Shown: one piece after another, positions 1 to 8,977 of the stretch
How the letters are laid out: the number at the start of each line of letters is the position of its first letter
How positions within the stretch are numbered: the stretch's first letter is position 1
Source of the DNA: an uncultured Spirochaetales bacterium
Lineage (GTDB): Bacteria; Spirochaetota; Spirochaetia; Treponematales; Treponemataceae
Assembly (NCBI GenBank): GCA_946406925.1
Contig: CAMJMF010000002.1
Location: 1 to 45,711, forward strand
Length of the DNA stretch: 45,711 nt
Direction: 5' to 3'
The notes under the pieces: model-generated
Seen by the model: the letters and a program-made list of their open reading frames with translations, nothing else
What the model was told of the DNA's origin: nothing
The model's database searches: none
Program-made: the position numbers and the translations under genes

Positions 1-1
1 T

Positions 2-91
2 ACAAGGGTCATTGATGACATTCACTATCTTAAGCTTCAATATCCAGATTATTTTGTAGTCAAAAAGAAGCGTACAATTGCTTCTTTCTGA
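2..91 (+). CDS. C-terminal tail of an unidentified protein (partial)
   Basis: An open frame runs from the window edge for 29 codons to a TGA at 89-91 and ends in a basic stretch (VVKKKRTIASF). It is followed 35 bp later by a hairpin that could be its terminator. The fragment is too short to assign to a family, and it could be a chance open frame. Confidence 0.35.
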   Translation, partial: TRVIDDIHYLKLQYPDYFVVKKKRTIASF

Positions 92-125
92 CAAGCCCCA
101 AAATCAATCAAGTCAAACACAAAAT

Positions 126-160
126 CATCAAACCCGATGCAAAGCACCGGGTTTGATGTT
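126..160 (+). terminator. Hairpin, probable terminator of the partial upstream gene
   Basis: CATCAAACCCG at 126-136 pairs perfectly with CGGGTTTGATG at 148-158 across an 11-nt loop. The T run after it is short (TTCTTAT), so termination strength is uncertain. Confidence 0.5.
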
Positions 161-179
161 CTTATAAGGTATCGCAGTC

Positions 180-227
180 GGGTTCAACACCCCTTTTTAC
201 GACGCAGAGCATCGGGGTATTGAACCC
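180..227. repeat. 14-bp inverted repeat of unknown role
   Basis: GGGTTCAACACCCC (180-193) faces GGGGTATTGAACCC (214-227) with one non-pairing position (C/A on this strand, G-U wobble on the other) and a 20-nt loop. There is no T run, so it does not look like a simple terminator. Confidence 0.5.
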
Positions 228-243
228 TCCGCACGAATAAAAA

Positions 244-280
244 ACCCGGACTGCATTTCACAGTTCCGGGTGCTTTTTTA
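244..280 (-). terminator. Rho-independent terminator of ftsH
   Basis: Read on the minus strand, ACCCGGAACTG pairs with CAGTCCGGGT (one bulged base), followed by a T run. It lies 20 bp after the ftsH stop codon. A T run on the plus side suggests it may work in both directions. Confidence 0.8.
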
Positions 281-300
281 TAGTCATATCAAAGAAAAGC

Positions 301-2331
301 TCAGATTTCAGAATTCTCTGTCTGCTCTGTTTTTTCTTCAGCAGGGCTTGCACTCTGTGCGATGACTTTCTGTGACAAATCAGCTTCTGCTTTTATAATA
401 TCTGCAAACTCTTTACCGTCCATTGTCTCAATTTCAATAAGACGGTTTGCAATATATTCAAGCAGCTGCTTATGTTCCCGCAAAACAGAAAGAACATGCT
501 GATAGCGTTCTTCCATTATACGTGCCATTTCTTCGTCAATGAACTTCTGTGTCTCTTCACTGAATTCGCGGACGATTGTCGGCTCACCGCCTCTGTTGCC
601 GAGCACGCCTTTGCCAAGCGTAATGTTCTTGAACTTGTCGCTCATACCGTAGTCGGTAATCATACGCTTTATAATGTCTGTGGCGCGTGCAATGTCGTTA
701 GAAGCACCTGTTGAAACTTCACCGAGCATAATCTCTTCAGCAGCGCGTCCGCCAAGGCAGCTGTCAACCTCATTCAGCATGTCGCGCTTTGTCAGGCAGT
801 TATGCTCTTCCTGTTCGCGGTACTGCGTAAAGCCGCCGATTCCATGTGAACGCGGAACAACTGTAATTTTGTTGACAGGCGGAAAATCAGGAGTAAACGC
901 CGCAATAAGAGCATGACCTGTTTCGTGGAACGCAATAAGTTTATGCTCTTTTTCGTTTTCGCGCTTGTTCTTCTTTTTAAGACCCATGCTTACTTTATCT
1001 ATGGCATCATTAAAATCTACCATAGTTACTTTCTTTCTGCCGTTGCGGACAGCAAGCAAAGCAGCTTCGTTAACAACGTTTGCAAGATCTGCACCCGCAA
1101 AACCGACAGTTCCATGAGCAATTGAATTAAAATCAACGTCATCGTCGATTTTGACATTCTTTGCATGAATCTTAAGAATCTCTTCGCGGCCCTTAACATC
1201 AGGGCATTCTACAGGAACCTGGCGGTCAAAACGTCCCGGACGGAGCAAAGCCGAGTCAAGAACATCTGCACGGTTTGTAGCGGCAAGAATAATCAAGCCT
1301 TTTTCGTTGTCAAAACCGTCCATCTCAACAAGCAGCTGGTTCAATGTCTGCTCGCGCTCATCATTTCCGCCGCCAAAACCGTTTACACGGCTTTTTCCGA
1401 TAGCATCAAGCTCATCAATAAAGATGATGCAAGGTGCTTTTTCGCGTGCCTGTCTGAAAAGGTCGCGGACGCGGCTTGCACCCACACCGACAAACATCTC
1501 TACAAAGTCTGAACCGCTGATTCTAAAGAAAGGCACACCGGCTTCTCCTGCTACAGCACGGGCAAGCAGTGTTTTACCTGTTCCCGGAGGTCCAACCAAA
1601 AGCACACCTTTTGGAATCTTACCGCCGATATCTGTATATTTCTTTGGTGATTTTAAGAAATCAACAACTTCAACAAGCTCTTCTTTTGCTTCATCAACAC
1701 CGGCAACGTCTTTAAAACGTGTAGTTACCTTACCCTCTTCTACAGCACTGTTGCGGCTCTGTCCGGCAGAGAAAAGCCCCATTCCGCCGCCTATGCCGCC
1801 GCCCATCTTTTTAAAGAGCATGCGCCATACTAAGAAAAGCAGCCCGAACGGAACAACCCAGTTAAGGATAATCTCAAGAATATAATTGTTCTGTTTGGCT
1901 ACAGCTTTATAAGTTACCTTTTTTTCATCAAGAAACCTGAAAAAATCTTCTGTATATATTGCAACTGTCTTATATTCAGGTGTCATATTTGCACTGCGCA
2001 TCAAAGCAGAAAATGCATTTTCAGATGAATATTGAGAAGATGCACTTTGTTGAGAAGTATAACCTGTAAAATAATTTTGTCCTAAATCAACGCGGACAAT
2101 AGTTCCGTTTTCAATAAGCTTTTTAAACTCAGAAAAAGGAATTGTCGTGTCCGTTCTGGACATGCCCATCATATTTACAAGCAGAATTACTGCGACACCA
2201 ACTGCAACAAGAACCCACAAAGACCACTTAGGCTTTTTATCACCGTTGTTTGAAGGTTCGTTTGACAATTTGAAAAAATCGTATGGGTCTGTTTCATTTT
2301 TCTTGTTGTCGTCGTTTTTATTTTCGCTCAT
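301..2331 (-). CDS. ftsH: ATP-dependent zinc metalloprotease FtsH
   Basis: FtsH is a membrane-anchored AAA+ protease that degrades unassembled membrane proteins and short-lived regulators. The 676-residue product has an N-terminal membrane segment (about 37-54), an extracytoplasmic domain (about 55-150) and a second membrane segment (about 151-173). The AAA+ module follows: Walker A GPPGTGKT (247-254), Walker B IIFIDE (302-307) and a second region of homology ending RPGRFDR (364-370). The protease domain has HETGH (469-473) with Glu470 as catalytic base, and Asp546 in TGASNDI as likely third zinc ligand. All key residues are present, so it should be active. The acidic C-terminal tail is not conserved. 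The ATG has only a weak GGGG as ribosome site, and I could not fix a promoter. It is a single gene with its own terminator. Confidence 0.98.
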   Translation of the reverse strand: MSENKNDDNKKNETDPYDFFKLSNEPSNNGDKKPKWSLWVLVAVGVAVILLVNMMGMSRTDTTIPFSEFKKLIENGTIVRVDLGQNYFTGYTSQQSASSQYSSENAFSALMRSANMTPEYKTVAIYTEDFFRFLDEKKVTYKAVAKQNNYILEIILNWVVPFGLLFLVWRMLFKKMGGGIGGGMGLFSAGQSRNSAVEEGKVTTRFKDVAGVDEAKEELVEVVDFLKSPKKYTDIGGKIPKGVLLVGPPGTGKTLLARAVAGEAGVPFFRISGSDFVEMFVGVGASRVRDLFRQAREKAPCIIFIDELDAIGKSRVNGFGGGNDEREQTLNQLLVEMDGFDNEKGLIILAATNRADVLDSALLRPGRFDRQVPVECPDVKGREEILKIHAKNVKIDDDVDFNSIAHGTVGFAGADLANVVNEAALLAVRNGRKKVTMVDFNDAIDKVSMGLKKKNKRENEKEHKLIAFHETGHALIAAFTPDFPPVNKITVVPRSHGIGGFTQYREQEEHNCLTKRDMLNEVDSCLGGRAAEEIMLGEVSTGASNDIARATDIIKRMITDYGMSDKFKNITLGKGVLGNRGGEPTIVREFSEETQKFIDEEMARIMEERYQHVLSVLREHKQLLEYIANRLIEIETMDGKEFADIIKAEADLSQKVIAQSASPAEEKTEQTENSEI

Positions 2332-2540
2332 TATTTACCCCATATTGAAAGCCAAATCATTAAAGCATATATTCAGCAGCTACATTAAATATACGAAAAT
2401 AAACGACATTAGGCTATAGAAAACGTCTTAAAAAGTAACAAAAATTGCTGTCACTGCACAACGTAAAACAGCGACGCAGACTTTTATAATGAAAAAATTG
2501 AAAATTTAAGCATTTTTTTCAAAAAAATTCACTTTTTTAT

Positions 2541-2567
2541 TAAAGTTGCTTTTTTCAATGCCGATAT
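2541..2567 (+). promoter_or_regulatory. Sigma-28 (FliA-type) promoter of fliS
   Basis: TAAAGTTG, an 11-nt spacer and GCCGATAT match the FliA consensus (TAAAGTTT-N11-GCCGATAA) at 14 of 16 positions with exact spacing. It predicts a start near 2574 and a leader of about 70 nt to the GTG at 2645. The rest of the 313-bp gap (2332-2644) is AT-rich, and I see no other gene or element in it. Confidence 0.85.
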
Positions 2568-2644
2568 TTAAACGAATTAGAGTGTATTGTATTCTGTTTG
2601 TTAATGTGTCGCTTAATTGATACATACTAATACAGGGGGAATCG

Positions 2645-3088
2645 GTGGGATATAACCAAGCTTATAGTGCATATAAAGAAGCAAGTGTAAAAACAGCAAG
2701 CCAGGGCAAACTTATCATTATGCTTTATGATGAATGTGTACGACAGCTAAATTTAGCCTTAGAAAAATTTGGTACCGATACAAAAATTGCACCAAAAGAC
2801 ATCGAAAAATTCAGCCGCAACATCATTAAAGCACAGGAAATTATTACAGAACTGATGGTTTCTCTTGACATGGAAGCAGGCGGCGAAATTGCCCAGAATC
2901 TTCTTAATCTTTATATGTTCTTTAATCAGGAATTATTGGAAGCCAACGTCGGCACAAAGCCCGAAAAAATTACGTTTGTACGCAGCATGATGAGCCAGCT
3001 CCGTGATTCATGGGCAACCGCAATTGTAAATTCTGTTCCTGTTGAGAACCACCCGGTACAGCATACCGGAATAAACATTTCGGGTTAG
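2645..3088 (+). CDS. fliS: Flagellin export chaperone FliS
   Basis: FliS binds the C-terminus of newly made flagellin in the cytoplasm, prevents premature polymerisation and delivers it to the flagellar export apparatus. The 147-residue product is helical, with the family pattern near the N-terminus (AYKEASVKTASQGKLIIMLYDEC). Its length is usual for FliS. The start is GTG at 2645 with AGGGGGA ending 4 nt upstream. A near-consensus sigma-28 promoter lies upstream and a hairpin follows at 3102. The next gene is another predicted flagellar chaperone, supporting the call. Confidence 0.93.
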   Translation: MGYNQAYSAYKEASVKTASQGKLIIMLYDECVRQLNLALEKFGTDTKIAPKDIEKFSRNIIKAQEIITELMVSLDMEAGGEIAQNLLNLYMFFNQELLEANVGTKPEKITFVRSMMSQLRDSWATAIVNSVPVENHPVQHTGINISG

Positions 3089-3101
3089 TCGGTTATTTGC
3101 A

Positions 3102-3131
3102 GCGCATGCAATGAAAATGCGCATTTTTTTT
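3102..3131 (+). terminator. Hairpin with T run after fliS
   Basis: GCGCAT (3102-3107) pairs with ATGCGC (3117-3122), followed by A and eight T. It sits before the ribosome site of the next gene, so it may only partly stop transcription. Confidence 0.6.
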
Positions 3132-3160
3132 GATTTTAATCAAACCTTAAGGGGTTATTC

Positions 3161-3637
3161 ATGACGGAGACTTTGACTCTTACACAGACAGAAATTGATG
3201 AACGTGTTGCAATTTTGAAGCGTCTACGTCACTTGCTTGAACAGCAGCGGTCCAAATTTCAGGAATATCTTCTTGTGCTTGAAAAACAGGAAGCCAGCAT
3301 AAAATCTGACAATGTAAATGCAATTTCTACTCAAGCTGAAATAGAAGAGCAGATTGTATCGAACATAAATAATCTCCAGCGTGTTATAAAACCGATGGAA
3401 GACTTGTACCGTTCAGTCTATCCGCACGGTGAAACGGAAATTCCACAATTGAAAACAGATTTGTACAAGCTTCAGACTCAGGTGCTTGCCCAGAATGAAC
3501 GCAACAGAAACCTGCTGAAGAACAATATCGTTCATATCCGGAATCAAATTGCAAAATTCAAGAATCCGTACAAAAACCGAAAAAGCATATATGCAGGTGA
3601 GCTTCACACTGCAAGTTATGTAGATATCCAGCAGTAA
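3161..3637 (+). CDS. FlgN-like flagellar chaperone (predicted)
   Basis: This 158-residue protein is almost wholly alpha-helical and rich in Glu, Gln and Lys, with long amphipathic stretches at about 7-75 and 93-135, which suggests a coiled-coil hairpin. Size, composition and position directly after fliS fit the FlgN family, which chaperones hook-filament junction proteins and is poorly conserved in sequence. The ATG at 3161 is preceded by TTAAGGGG. The name is an inference from fold type and neighbourhood; I see no diagnostic motif. Confidence 0.65.
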   Translation: MTETLTLTQTEIDERVAILKRLRHLLEQQRSKFQEYLLVLEKQEASIKSDNVNAISTQAEIEEQIVSNINNLQRVIKPMEDLYRSVYPHGETEIPQLKTDLYKLQTQVLAQNERNRNLLKNNIVHIRNQIAKFKNPYKNRKSIYAGELHTASYVDIQQ

Positions 3638-3640
3638 AGC

Positions 3641-3672
3641 AAAAAACCGGTGCATCAGCCACCGGTTTTTTT
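3641..3672 (+). terminator. Terminator of the fliS/flgN-like pair
   Basis: AAAACCGGTG pairs with CACCGGTTTT around a 7-nt loop and runs into a seven-T stretch. It is a classical rho-independent terminator. Confidence 0.9.
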
Positions 3673-3696
3673 ATGCCCATAGGAAAAATTCCAGAT

Positions 3697-3725
3697 TTGC
3701 GCATACAGTTTTTTTCTGTTATGAT
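3697..3725 (+). promoter_or_regulatory. Sigma-70 promoter of polA
   Basis: TTGCGC (3697-3702), a 17-nt spacer and TATGAT (3720-3725) predict a start near 3732, about 20 nt before the polA ATG and just after a terminator. Confidence 0.75.
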
Positions 3726-3752
3726 TAGAGCAAACACAATTCTGGAGATATT

Positions 3753-6557
3753 ATGCCGGGCAATGACACTCTATATATTCTTGACTCATACGGACTTATT
3801 TACAGAGCATATTATGCTTTTATAAACCGCCCGCTTATAAACAAAGACGGACAGAACATTTCTGCCGTTTTTGGCTTTTTCAGAAATTTCCACCGCATAC
3901 TAAAAGATTATAAACCGCAGTTTATCCTCGCCGCGATGGATTCAAGAACACCTACATTCAGGCACCAGCTTTTTGACCAATATAAAGCTACACGCCAAAA
4001 AACCCCGGAAGATTTGCACGCGCAGATTCCGGTAATTGAAGAAATACTTACAGCTTTGGGAATTCCCATTTTGCGCTGTGACGGCTATGAAGCAGACGAC
4101 ATTATAGCGACACTAGCCGCCGAATGTGAAAGCAAGGGCAGACAATGCCGGATTCTTTCTGGCGACAAAGACCTGATGCAGCTTGTAACAGACACAACCC
4201 TCATGCTCAAGCCGGACAAAGCAGGCGGCGGCTGGGTTCTAATCGACAAACAGGGCGTTGAATCAGAATGGGGCGTAAAACCGGAGCAGATGCGCGACAT
4301 GCTTTCGCTCATCGGAGACACAGCAGACAATATTCCAGGCGTAAAAGGTATAGGCGAAAAAACAGCGCAGAAACTTCTTGCAGATTATAAAACTCTTGAT
4401 GGAATTTACGAAAACATTGACAGCATAAAAGGCGCAACACAGAAAAAGCTGATAGAAGGCAAAGATTCAGCTTATTTTTCGCAAAAGCTTGTAGAGCTGT
4501 GCTACAAAGTTCAGGTTGACACTACGATTGAAAATTTCAAACTGGTTTCGCCTGACTATAAAAGCGCCGCTAAAATCCTTGAGCATGCAGGAGCTTATGC
4601 CGTTGCAAAAAGCTATGCGGCAGATGCAGTCGGTGTGGATTCGGCGCAGGTAGACAGCACAGCTTCACCAGAAGAACAAACCGCAAGTTTCTCAGACTTT
4701 GGCGAGGAAGAACCTCCGCAGACACCGCTTGTGCAAAACACTGGCGATTACACTTCGGTTCATTCAATAGACGAACTTCACAATATTATAGAAGAAATTA
4801 AACAGAATTCTTTCTGCGCCTTCGATCTGGAAACAGACGACTTGAACCCGCACCAGGCAAATATGGTGGGATTTTCTATATGTTATAAGCCGGGCAAATC
4901 ATTTTATGTGCCGTTTACAAGCGCAGAAAACGGAACTTTTGAAGCTCCGCCATATATCGACAAAAAAGCTGCAATTCAAGAACTGAGCAGAATCTTCTCA
5001 GACAAAAACATGACGGTTATTACCCACAACGGAAAATTTGACTATCAGGTTCTGCGTTCAAACGGACTTGAAAAACCCAAATGCCGCTTTACAGACACAA
5101 TGGTAGCGGCATGGCTTCTCAACCCCGAACGCAATTCGTTCTCGCTTGAAGCGCTTTCAGAAAACATCTTGAATCTGAAGACAATCAGCTTTGAATCATT
5201 GGTCTCAAAGGCTGAAATTTCAAAAGGCAAAACATTTGCAGATGTTCCATTGAAAGATGCACTTCCGTATGCCGCTGAAGATGCAGATCTGACACTGAAA
5301 CTCTGGCAGAAACTTGAGCCGGAATTGAAGAAAGCCGCTTTATTTGAACTTTTTTGTTCTATCGAAATGCCTGTTCTGCCCGTTCTTGCTGAAATGGAAA
5401 TTGAGGGAATTCATGTTGATACCCAAAAACTTGCAGATTACCGCATAGAGCTGGTTGCAAACATAGATAAGGCACAAAATGAAATTTTCGATATTGTCGG
5501 GCACGAATTTAATATTGCTTCGACAAAACAGCTTCAGCAAGTGCTTTTTGAAGAACGGAAACTGCCTGCAACTAAAAAGACAAAGACAGGCTATTCAACA
5601 GACACTGCCGTTTTAGAAGAACTTGCGCTTTTAGACCCTGTGCCTAAAAAGATTCTTGAATACAGAAGCCTTACCAAACTGCTTTCTACATATGTTGATG
5701 CGCTGCCCTCTTTAGCAGACAAAAACGGGCGCATTCACACAAGCTTTATGCAGACAGGCACAGCCACCGGCAGGCTTTCAAGCAAAGACCCGAATTTGCA
5801 GAATATTCCTGTAAGAGATGAAGCAGGCAGGCGCATAAGAAGCGCGTTTACAGCCGTTCCAGGAAAAGTGCTTGTTTCAGCTGACTATTCACAGATTGAG
5901 CTTGTGATTCTTGCCCACCTTTCCGGCGACAAAAATTTGCAGAAAGCTTTTAACGAAGGCATTGACGTACATAAAGCAACTGCCAGTCTGATTTTCGGTG
6001 TTCCCACAGAGCAGGTAACCGCAGAGCAGCGCCGCACTGCAAAAACAATCAATTTCGGTGTAATGTACGGAATGAGTGCGTTCCGGCTTTCAAACGAGCT
6101 TGGAATTTCCAGAACCACAGCAAAAGAATTCATAGACTCATATTTTGCAACATATTCCGGTATTCAGGATTTTATTCACACAGTAATTGAAAAATGCGAG
6201 AACACCGGCTATGTAGAGACAATTTTTAAGCGCAAGCGGTTTATACGCACAATTAACGCCAAGAACAAAACCGAAAAAGCTGCCGCAGAGCGCATGGCGG
6301 TAAACACACCAATTCAAGGCTCAGCAGCCGACATAGTAAAAAAAGCAATGATTTCTGTGCAAAACGAAATCGAGGCACAAAACTTAAAGGCAAAGCTTCT
6401 TCTGCAGGTTCACGATGAACTGATTGTCGAATGTCCTATAGAAGAATGTGAAACAGTCAAAACGCTTTTGCAGACCAAAATGGAAAGCGTTGCAAAATTG
6501 AATGTTCCTCTTAAAGTCAGCGTTGAAAGCGGCGAAAACTGGGGAATGTTCCATTAA
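3753..6557 (+). CDS. polA: DNA polymerase I
   Basis: Pol I fills gaps and removes RNA primers in replication and repair. The 934-residue product is full length with three domains. The 5' nuclease (about 1-290) has DGYEADD (110-116), SGDKDL and GDTADNIPGVKGIG (188-201). The 3'-5' exonuclease (about 335-530) keeps DxE (Asp358, Glu360), HNGKFD (Asp430) and YAAED (506-510), so proofreading should be active, unlike some Pol I enzymes. The polymerase has motif A DYSQIEL (711-717), motif B RRTAKTINFGVMYG (760-773) and motif C VHDE (886-889). In motif A the Arg usually following IEL is Val718. The linker at about 290-330 is acidic and low-complexity. The ATG follows GGAG by 5 nt. Confidence 0.98.
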   Translation: MPGNDTLYILDSYGLIYRAYYAFINRPLINKDGQNISAVFGFFRNFHRILKDYKPQFILAAMDSRTPTFRHQLFDQYKATRQKTPEDLHAQIPVIEEILTALGIPILRCDGYEADDIIATLAAECESKGRQCRILSGDKDLMQLVTDTTLMLKPDKAGGGWVLIDKQGVESEWGVKPEQMRDMLSLIGDTADNIPGVKGIGEKTAQKLLADYKTLDGIYENIDSIKGATQKKLIEGKDSAYFSQKLVELCYKVQVDTTIENFKLVSPDYKSAAKILEHAGAYAVAKSYAADAVGVDSAQVDSTASPEEQTASFSDFGEEEPPQTPLVQNTGDYTSVHSIDELHNIIEEIKQNSFCAFDLETDDLNPHQANMVGFSICYKPGKSFYVPFTSAENGTFEAPPYIDKKAAIQELSRIFSDKNMTVITHNGKFDYQVLRSNGLEKPKCRFTDTMVAAWLLNPERNSFSLEALSENILNLKTISFESLVSKAEISKGKTFADVPLKDALPYAAEDADLTLKLWQKLEPELKKAALFELFCSIEMPVLPVLAEMEIEGIHVDTQKLADYRIELVANIDKAQNEIFDIVGHEFNIASTKQLQQVLFEERKLPATKKTKTGYSTDTAVLEELALLDPVPKKILEYRSLTKLLSTYVDALPSLADKNGRIHTSFMQTGTATGRLSSKDPNLQNIPVRDEAGRRIRSAFTAVPGKVLVSADYSQIELVILAHLSGDKNLQKAFNEGIDVHKATASLIFGVPTEQVTAEQRRTAKTINFGVMYGMSAFRLSNELGISRTTAKEFIDSYFATYSGIQDFIHTVIEKCENTGYVETIFKRKRFIRTINAKNKTEKAAAERMAVNTPIQGSAADIVKKAMISVQNEIEAQNLKAKLLLQVHDELIVECPIEECETVKTLLQTKMESVAKLNVPLKVSVESGENWGMFH

Positions 6558-6581
6558 TTTATTATCTTAATAGGAAGAAAA

Positions 6582-7787
6582 ATGAAAAAAATTAAAAAAG
6601 TTGCAGTTATCATTTTTTCAGTTGCCTTAAGCTTGAATTTGTTTTCATGCAAAGCGAACAAGTCAACAATGCTTAACAAAAACAAGCCGGTCATTTTTTA
6701 TAACAGGCAGCCGTCTGACCCGATTACAGGCAAATTGGATTATTCAGCCGTTTCATGGAACAACAGAACATATTACCTTGGAACAGACTCGAAAAACGGC
6801 GGCGAAACGCAGGGTCAGCAAATACTAGATTTTCTGCAGAATTCCAATATCAGCGAAATTGACAGAAACGGCGACGGCATTATCGGCTATGTTCTGCTTA
6901 TCGGCGACGAAGGGCACATTGATTCAAAAGCCAGAACAGAAGGTGTCCGCCGCGCCTTAGACACATGGAACAATTCCACTAAACCGAACATAAAAAAAGA
7001 AGGCACCGTAAAAATCGGGAACAAATCTTATAAGACAGTTGAGCTTGCGGCAAAATCTATGACAGGTGCAGACGGCTCAACCTGGAACGCAGCAACAGCC
7101 CGCGAATCCATGAAGATTTGGACAAACTCTTTTGGCAAATCCATTGACTTGGTTATATCAAACAACGATGAGATGGCTCTTGCCTGTCTTGCTTCTGAAA
7201 ATTTTCCGAAAGGGCTGCCTGTTTTCGGCTTTGACGCAAACGCCTCTGTAGACAAGGCAATAAGTTCAGGGCTTTTAACCGGCACAGTCACCCAGAATAC
7301 AGATTCACAGGCTCTTGCCCTTCTCTTTCTTGTCAGAAACATGTGCGACGGTCTTTTAGATGCGGCTGTTTATACACAGGGCTTTTCTTACGGAGATAAA
7401 TACGGAAACAAAGTTTCAACGCCGTTTGAGTACAACGATGAAAGCAGATCTCTTCTAGTTTCTAACACAGCAATCAACAAAGAGAATTGGCAGGAATACA
7501 AGAAGACCACTCACAGCAGCACAATCACAAAAACTCAAGGCTCAAAGGTTAAGCTGCTTTTAACGGTATATAACAGCAATAATGATTTTCTGAACCAGAA
7601 TTTTATTCCTTCTATAAACTATTACGCTCCATTGCTAAATATTGATGTAACAATAGTTTATGGCGACGGTCAGAATGAAAACAGCTGTCTCTCAAAATTC
7701 ACAAACTTAAGCTATTATGACGCATATGCCATAAATCTTGTGAAGACAAACAATGCACATCTTTATACTGAAAAACTGAAAGACTAA
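6582..7787 (+). CDS. MglB-like galactose/glucose-binding lipoprotein
   Basis: This is predicted to be a membrane-anchored, periplasm-facing sugar-binding protein. The first 23 residues form a lipoprotein signal ending LNLFSC, with Cys23 as likely lipidation site. The mature part follows the type I periplasmic-binding fold: an early partner segment (GYVLLIGDEGHID), a central DLVISNNDEMAL and PVFGFDAN, and a hinge-region TGTVTQNTDSQA. The pattern and length (401) resemble treponemal MglB proteins. It lies 25 bp after polA with AGGAAG before the ATG, so it may be co-transcribed. No mglA or mglC gene is nearby. It may serve a transporter encoded elsewhere or act as a chemotaxis or sensing receptor. 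Confidence 0.82.
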   Translation: MKKIKKVAVIIFSVALSLNLFSCKANKSTMLNKNKPVIFYNRQPSDPITGKLDYSAVSWNNRTYYLGTDSKNGGETQGQQILDFLQNSNISEIDRNGDGIIGYVLLIGDEGHIDSKARTEGVRRALDTWNNSTKPNIKKEGTVKIGNKSYKTVELAAKSMTGADGSTWNAATARESMKIWTNSFGKSIDLVISNNDEMALACLASENFPKGLPVFGFDANASVDKAISSGLLTGTVTQNTDSQALALLFLVRNMCDGLLDAAVYTQGFSYGDKYGNKVSTPFEYNDESRSLLVSNTAINKENWQEYKKTTHSSTITKTQGSKVKLLLTVYNSNNDFLNQNFIPSINYYAPLLNIDVTIVYGDGQNENSCLSKFTNLSYYDAYAINLVKTNNAHLYTEKLKD

Positions 7788-7836
7788 GGCAATTGTAATA
7801 TTTCGCAAAAATTTTCGCATAATTTCATTATTTCTA

Positions 7837-7865
7837 TTGACAGAAATAAAAGAAAAGGCTATATT
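7837..7865 (+). promoter_or_regulatory. Strong sigma-70 promoter of the TrpXYZ-type operon
   Basis: A consensus TTGACA (7837-7842), 17-nt spacer and TATATT (7860-7865). The predicted leader to the ATG at 7909 is about 37 nt, too short for a riboswitch or T-box. Confidence 0.85.
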
Positions 7866-7908
7866 CACTACATAATTACTGTAAACAGAAACTTTTTAGA
7901 GGTGACTT

Positions 7909-8895
7909 ATGAAAAAGCTTATTCTTTTAACCATGATTGCAGGACTTGTTTTTGCTTCTTGTAAAGCAAAAAAGGCAGAATCAAATCAGGTAAAAATCGG
8001 TATTGCAAAAATTGTTCAGCATCCGGCTCTTGATGATGCAGAACAGGGCATCATCGATGTAATCAACGAAAACGGAATCAACGCTGAATTTGACCTTCAG
8101 AATGCAAACGGCGATGTAAACACAGCAGCACAGATTGCTTCACAGTACAAGGTAAAAAATGTTGACGTCGCAGTCGGCATTGCAACACCTGTAGCAATTG
8201 CCCTTTCTACAACACTCAAAGACACACCAGTTGTTTTTGGAACTGTTACAGACCCTGTAGGCGCAGGTCTTGTTGATACTGTTGAGCACGGTAAAAACAA
8301 TGTTACCGGTATGAGTGATGCAATCCCAACAGTAGAGCACATCAAGCTTTTTGCTAAAATTACAGGCATTAAGACACTCGGCTACATCTACACAAGCAAC
8401 GAAGCAAACTCTGTTTCTGCTCTTGAACTTGTAAAGCAGGGCTGTGAAGAAGCTGGTCTTGACCTTGTTACACAGGCAATCAGCCAGTCAAGCGAAGTTA
8501 AACAGGCTGCAGAAACAATCATCAACCGAGTTGACGGAATCTACCTTACAACAGACAACACAGTATTCAGCGCAATCGCTTCTCTTGTAGACGTATTCGG
8601 CAGAGCAAAAAAGCCTATCTTCTCTGGTGACGTAACAGCAGCTAAAGACGGCGGAATTTTCATGGCAAGCGGTTTCAACTATTACAAAGCAGGCCGCGCA
8701 ACAGGCGAAATTGTTGTAAAGATTCTTAAAGGTGAAAAGCCAGACACAATTCCTGTCCGCTTTATGACAGAACCTTCTGACTCAGATCTTTTGATTGACC
8801 TTGACGCAGCTAAAGCATGTGGAATTTCAATCCCAGAAGATTTGAAAAATTCTGCAAATATGATTTTCGAAAACGGAAAATTGATAGAAAAATAG
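7909..8895 (+). CDS. trpX: ABC transporter substrate-binding lipoprotein, TrpX type
   Basis: This 328-residue lipoprotein (signal ending LVFASC, Cys18) belongs to the ABC_sub_bind group (COG2984-type). The motifs AQGxxDVINENG, TPVAIALST, VFGTVTDPVGAGLV, NVTGMSD, YLTTDNTV and KPIFSGDV match the family. It should capture its ligand outside the membrane and pass it to the permease and ATPase encoded next. Some members bind tryptophan or other aromatic amino acids, but the ligand cannot be read from this sequence. AGAGGTG precedes the ATG. The gene is separated from the permease gene by a terminator-like hairpin, so it is probably the most highly expressed of the three. Confidence 0.88.
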   Translation: MKKLILLTMIAGLVFASCKAKKAESNQVKIGIAKIVQHPALDDAEQGIIDVINENGINAEFDLQNANGDVNTAAQIASQYKVKNVDVAVGIATPVAIALSTTLKDTPVVFGTVTDPVGAGLVDTVEHGKNNVTGMSDAIPTVEHIKLFAKITGIKTLGYIYTSNEANSVSALELVKQGCEEAGLDLVTQAISQSSEVKQAAETIINRVDGIYLTTDNTVFSAIASLVDVFGRAKKPIFSGDVTAAKDGGIFMASGFNYYKAGRATGEIVVKILKGEKPDTIPVRFMTEPSDSDLLIDLDAAKACGISIPEDLKNSANMIFENGKLIEK

Positions 8896-8915
8896 TTTAA
8901 AATTTTTTATAATGC

Positions 8916-8965
8916 AAGGGCATCTGATAATGCAAAGCAATTATCAGACAGCCCTTTTTTTGTTT
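8916..8965 (+). terminator. Attenuator hairpin between binding-protein and permease genes
   Basis: AAGGGC (8916-8921) pairs with GCCCTT (8951-8956), and TCTGATAAT (8923-8931) with ATTATCAGA (8940-8948), followed by a T run. As the permease gene follows at once, partial read-through is expected. Confidence 0.85.
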
Positions 8966-8977
8966 TAAGGATTTATT

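Noticed and set aside
1307-1885. Plus-strand open frame of 192 codons opposite ftsH
   Set aside because: It is a shadow of the ftsH codons (Ser/Pro-rich) without a ribosome site.
7866-7908. Riboswitch or T-box in the leader of the TrpXYZ-type operon
   Set aside because: The predicted leader is about 37 nt, too short for any known aptamer.
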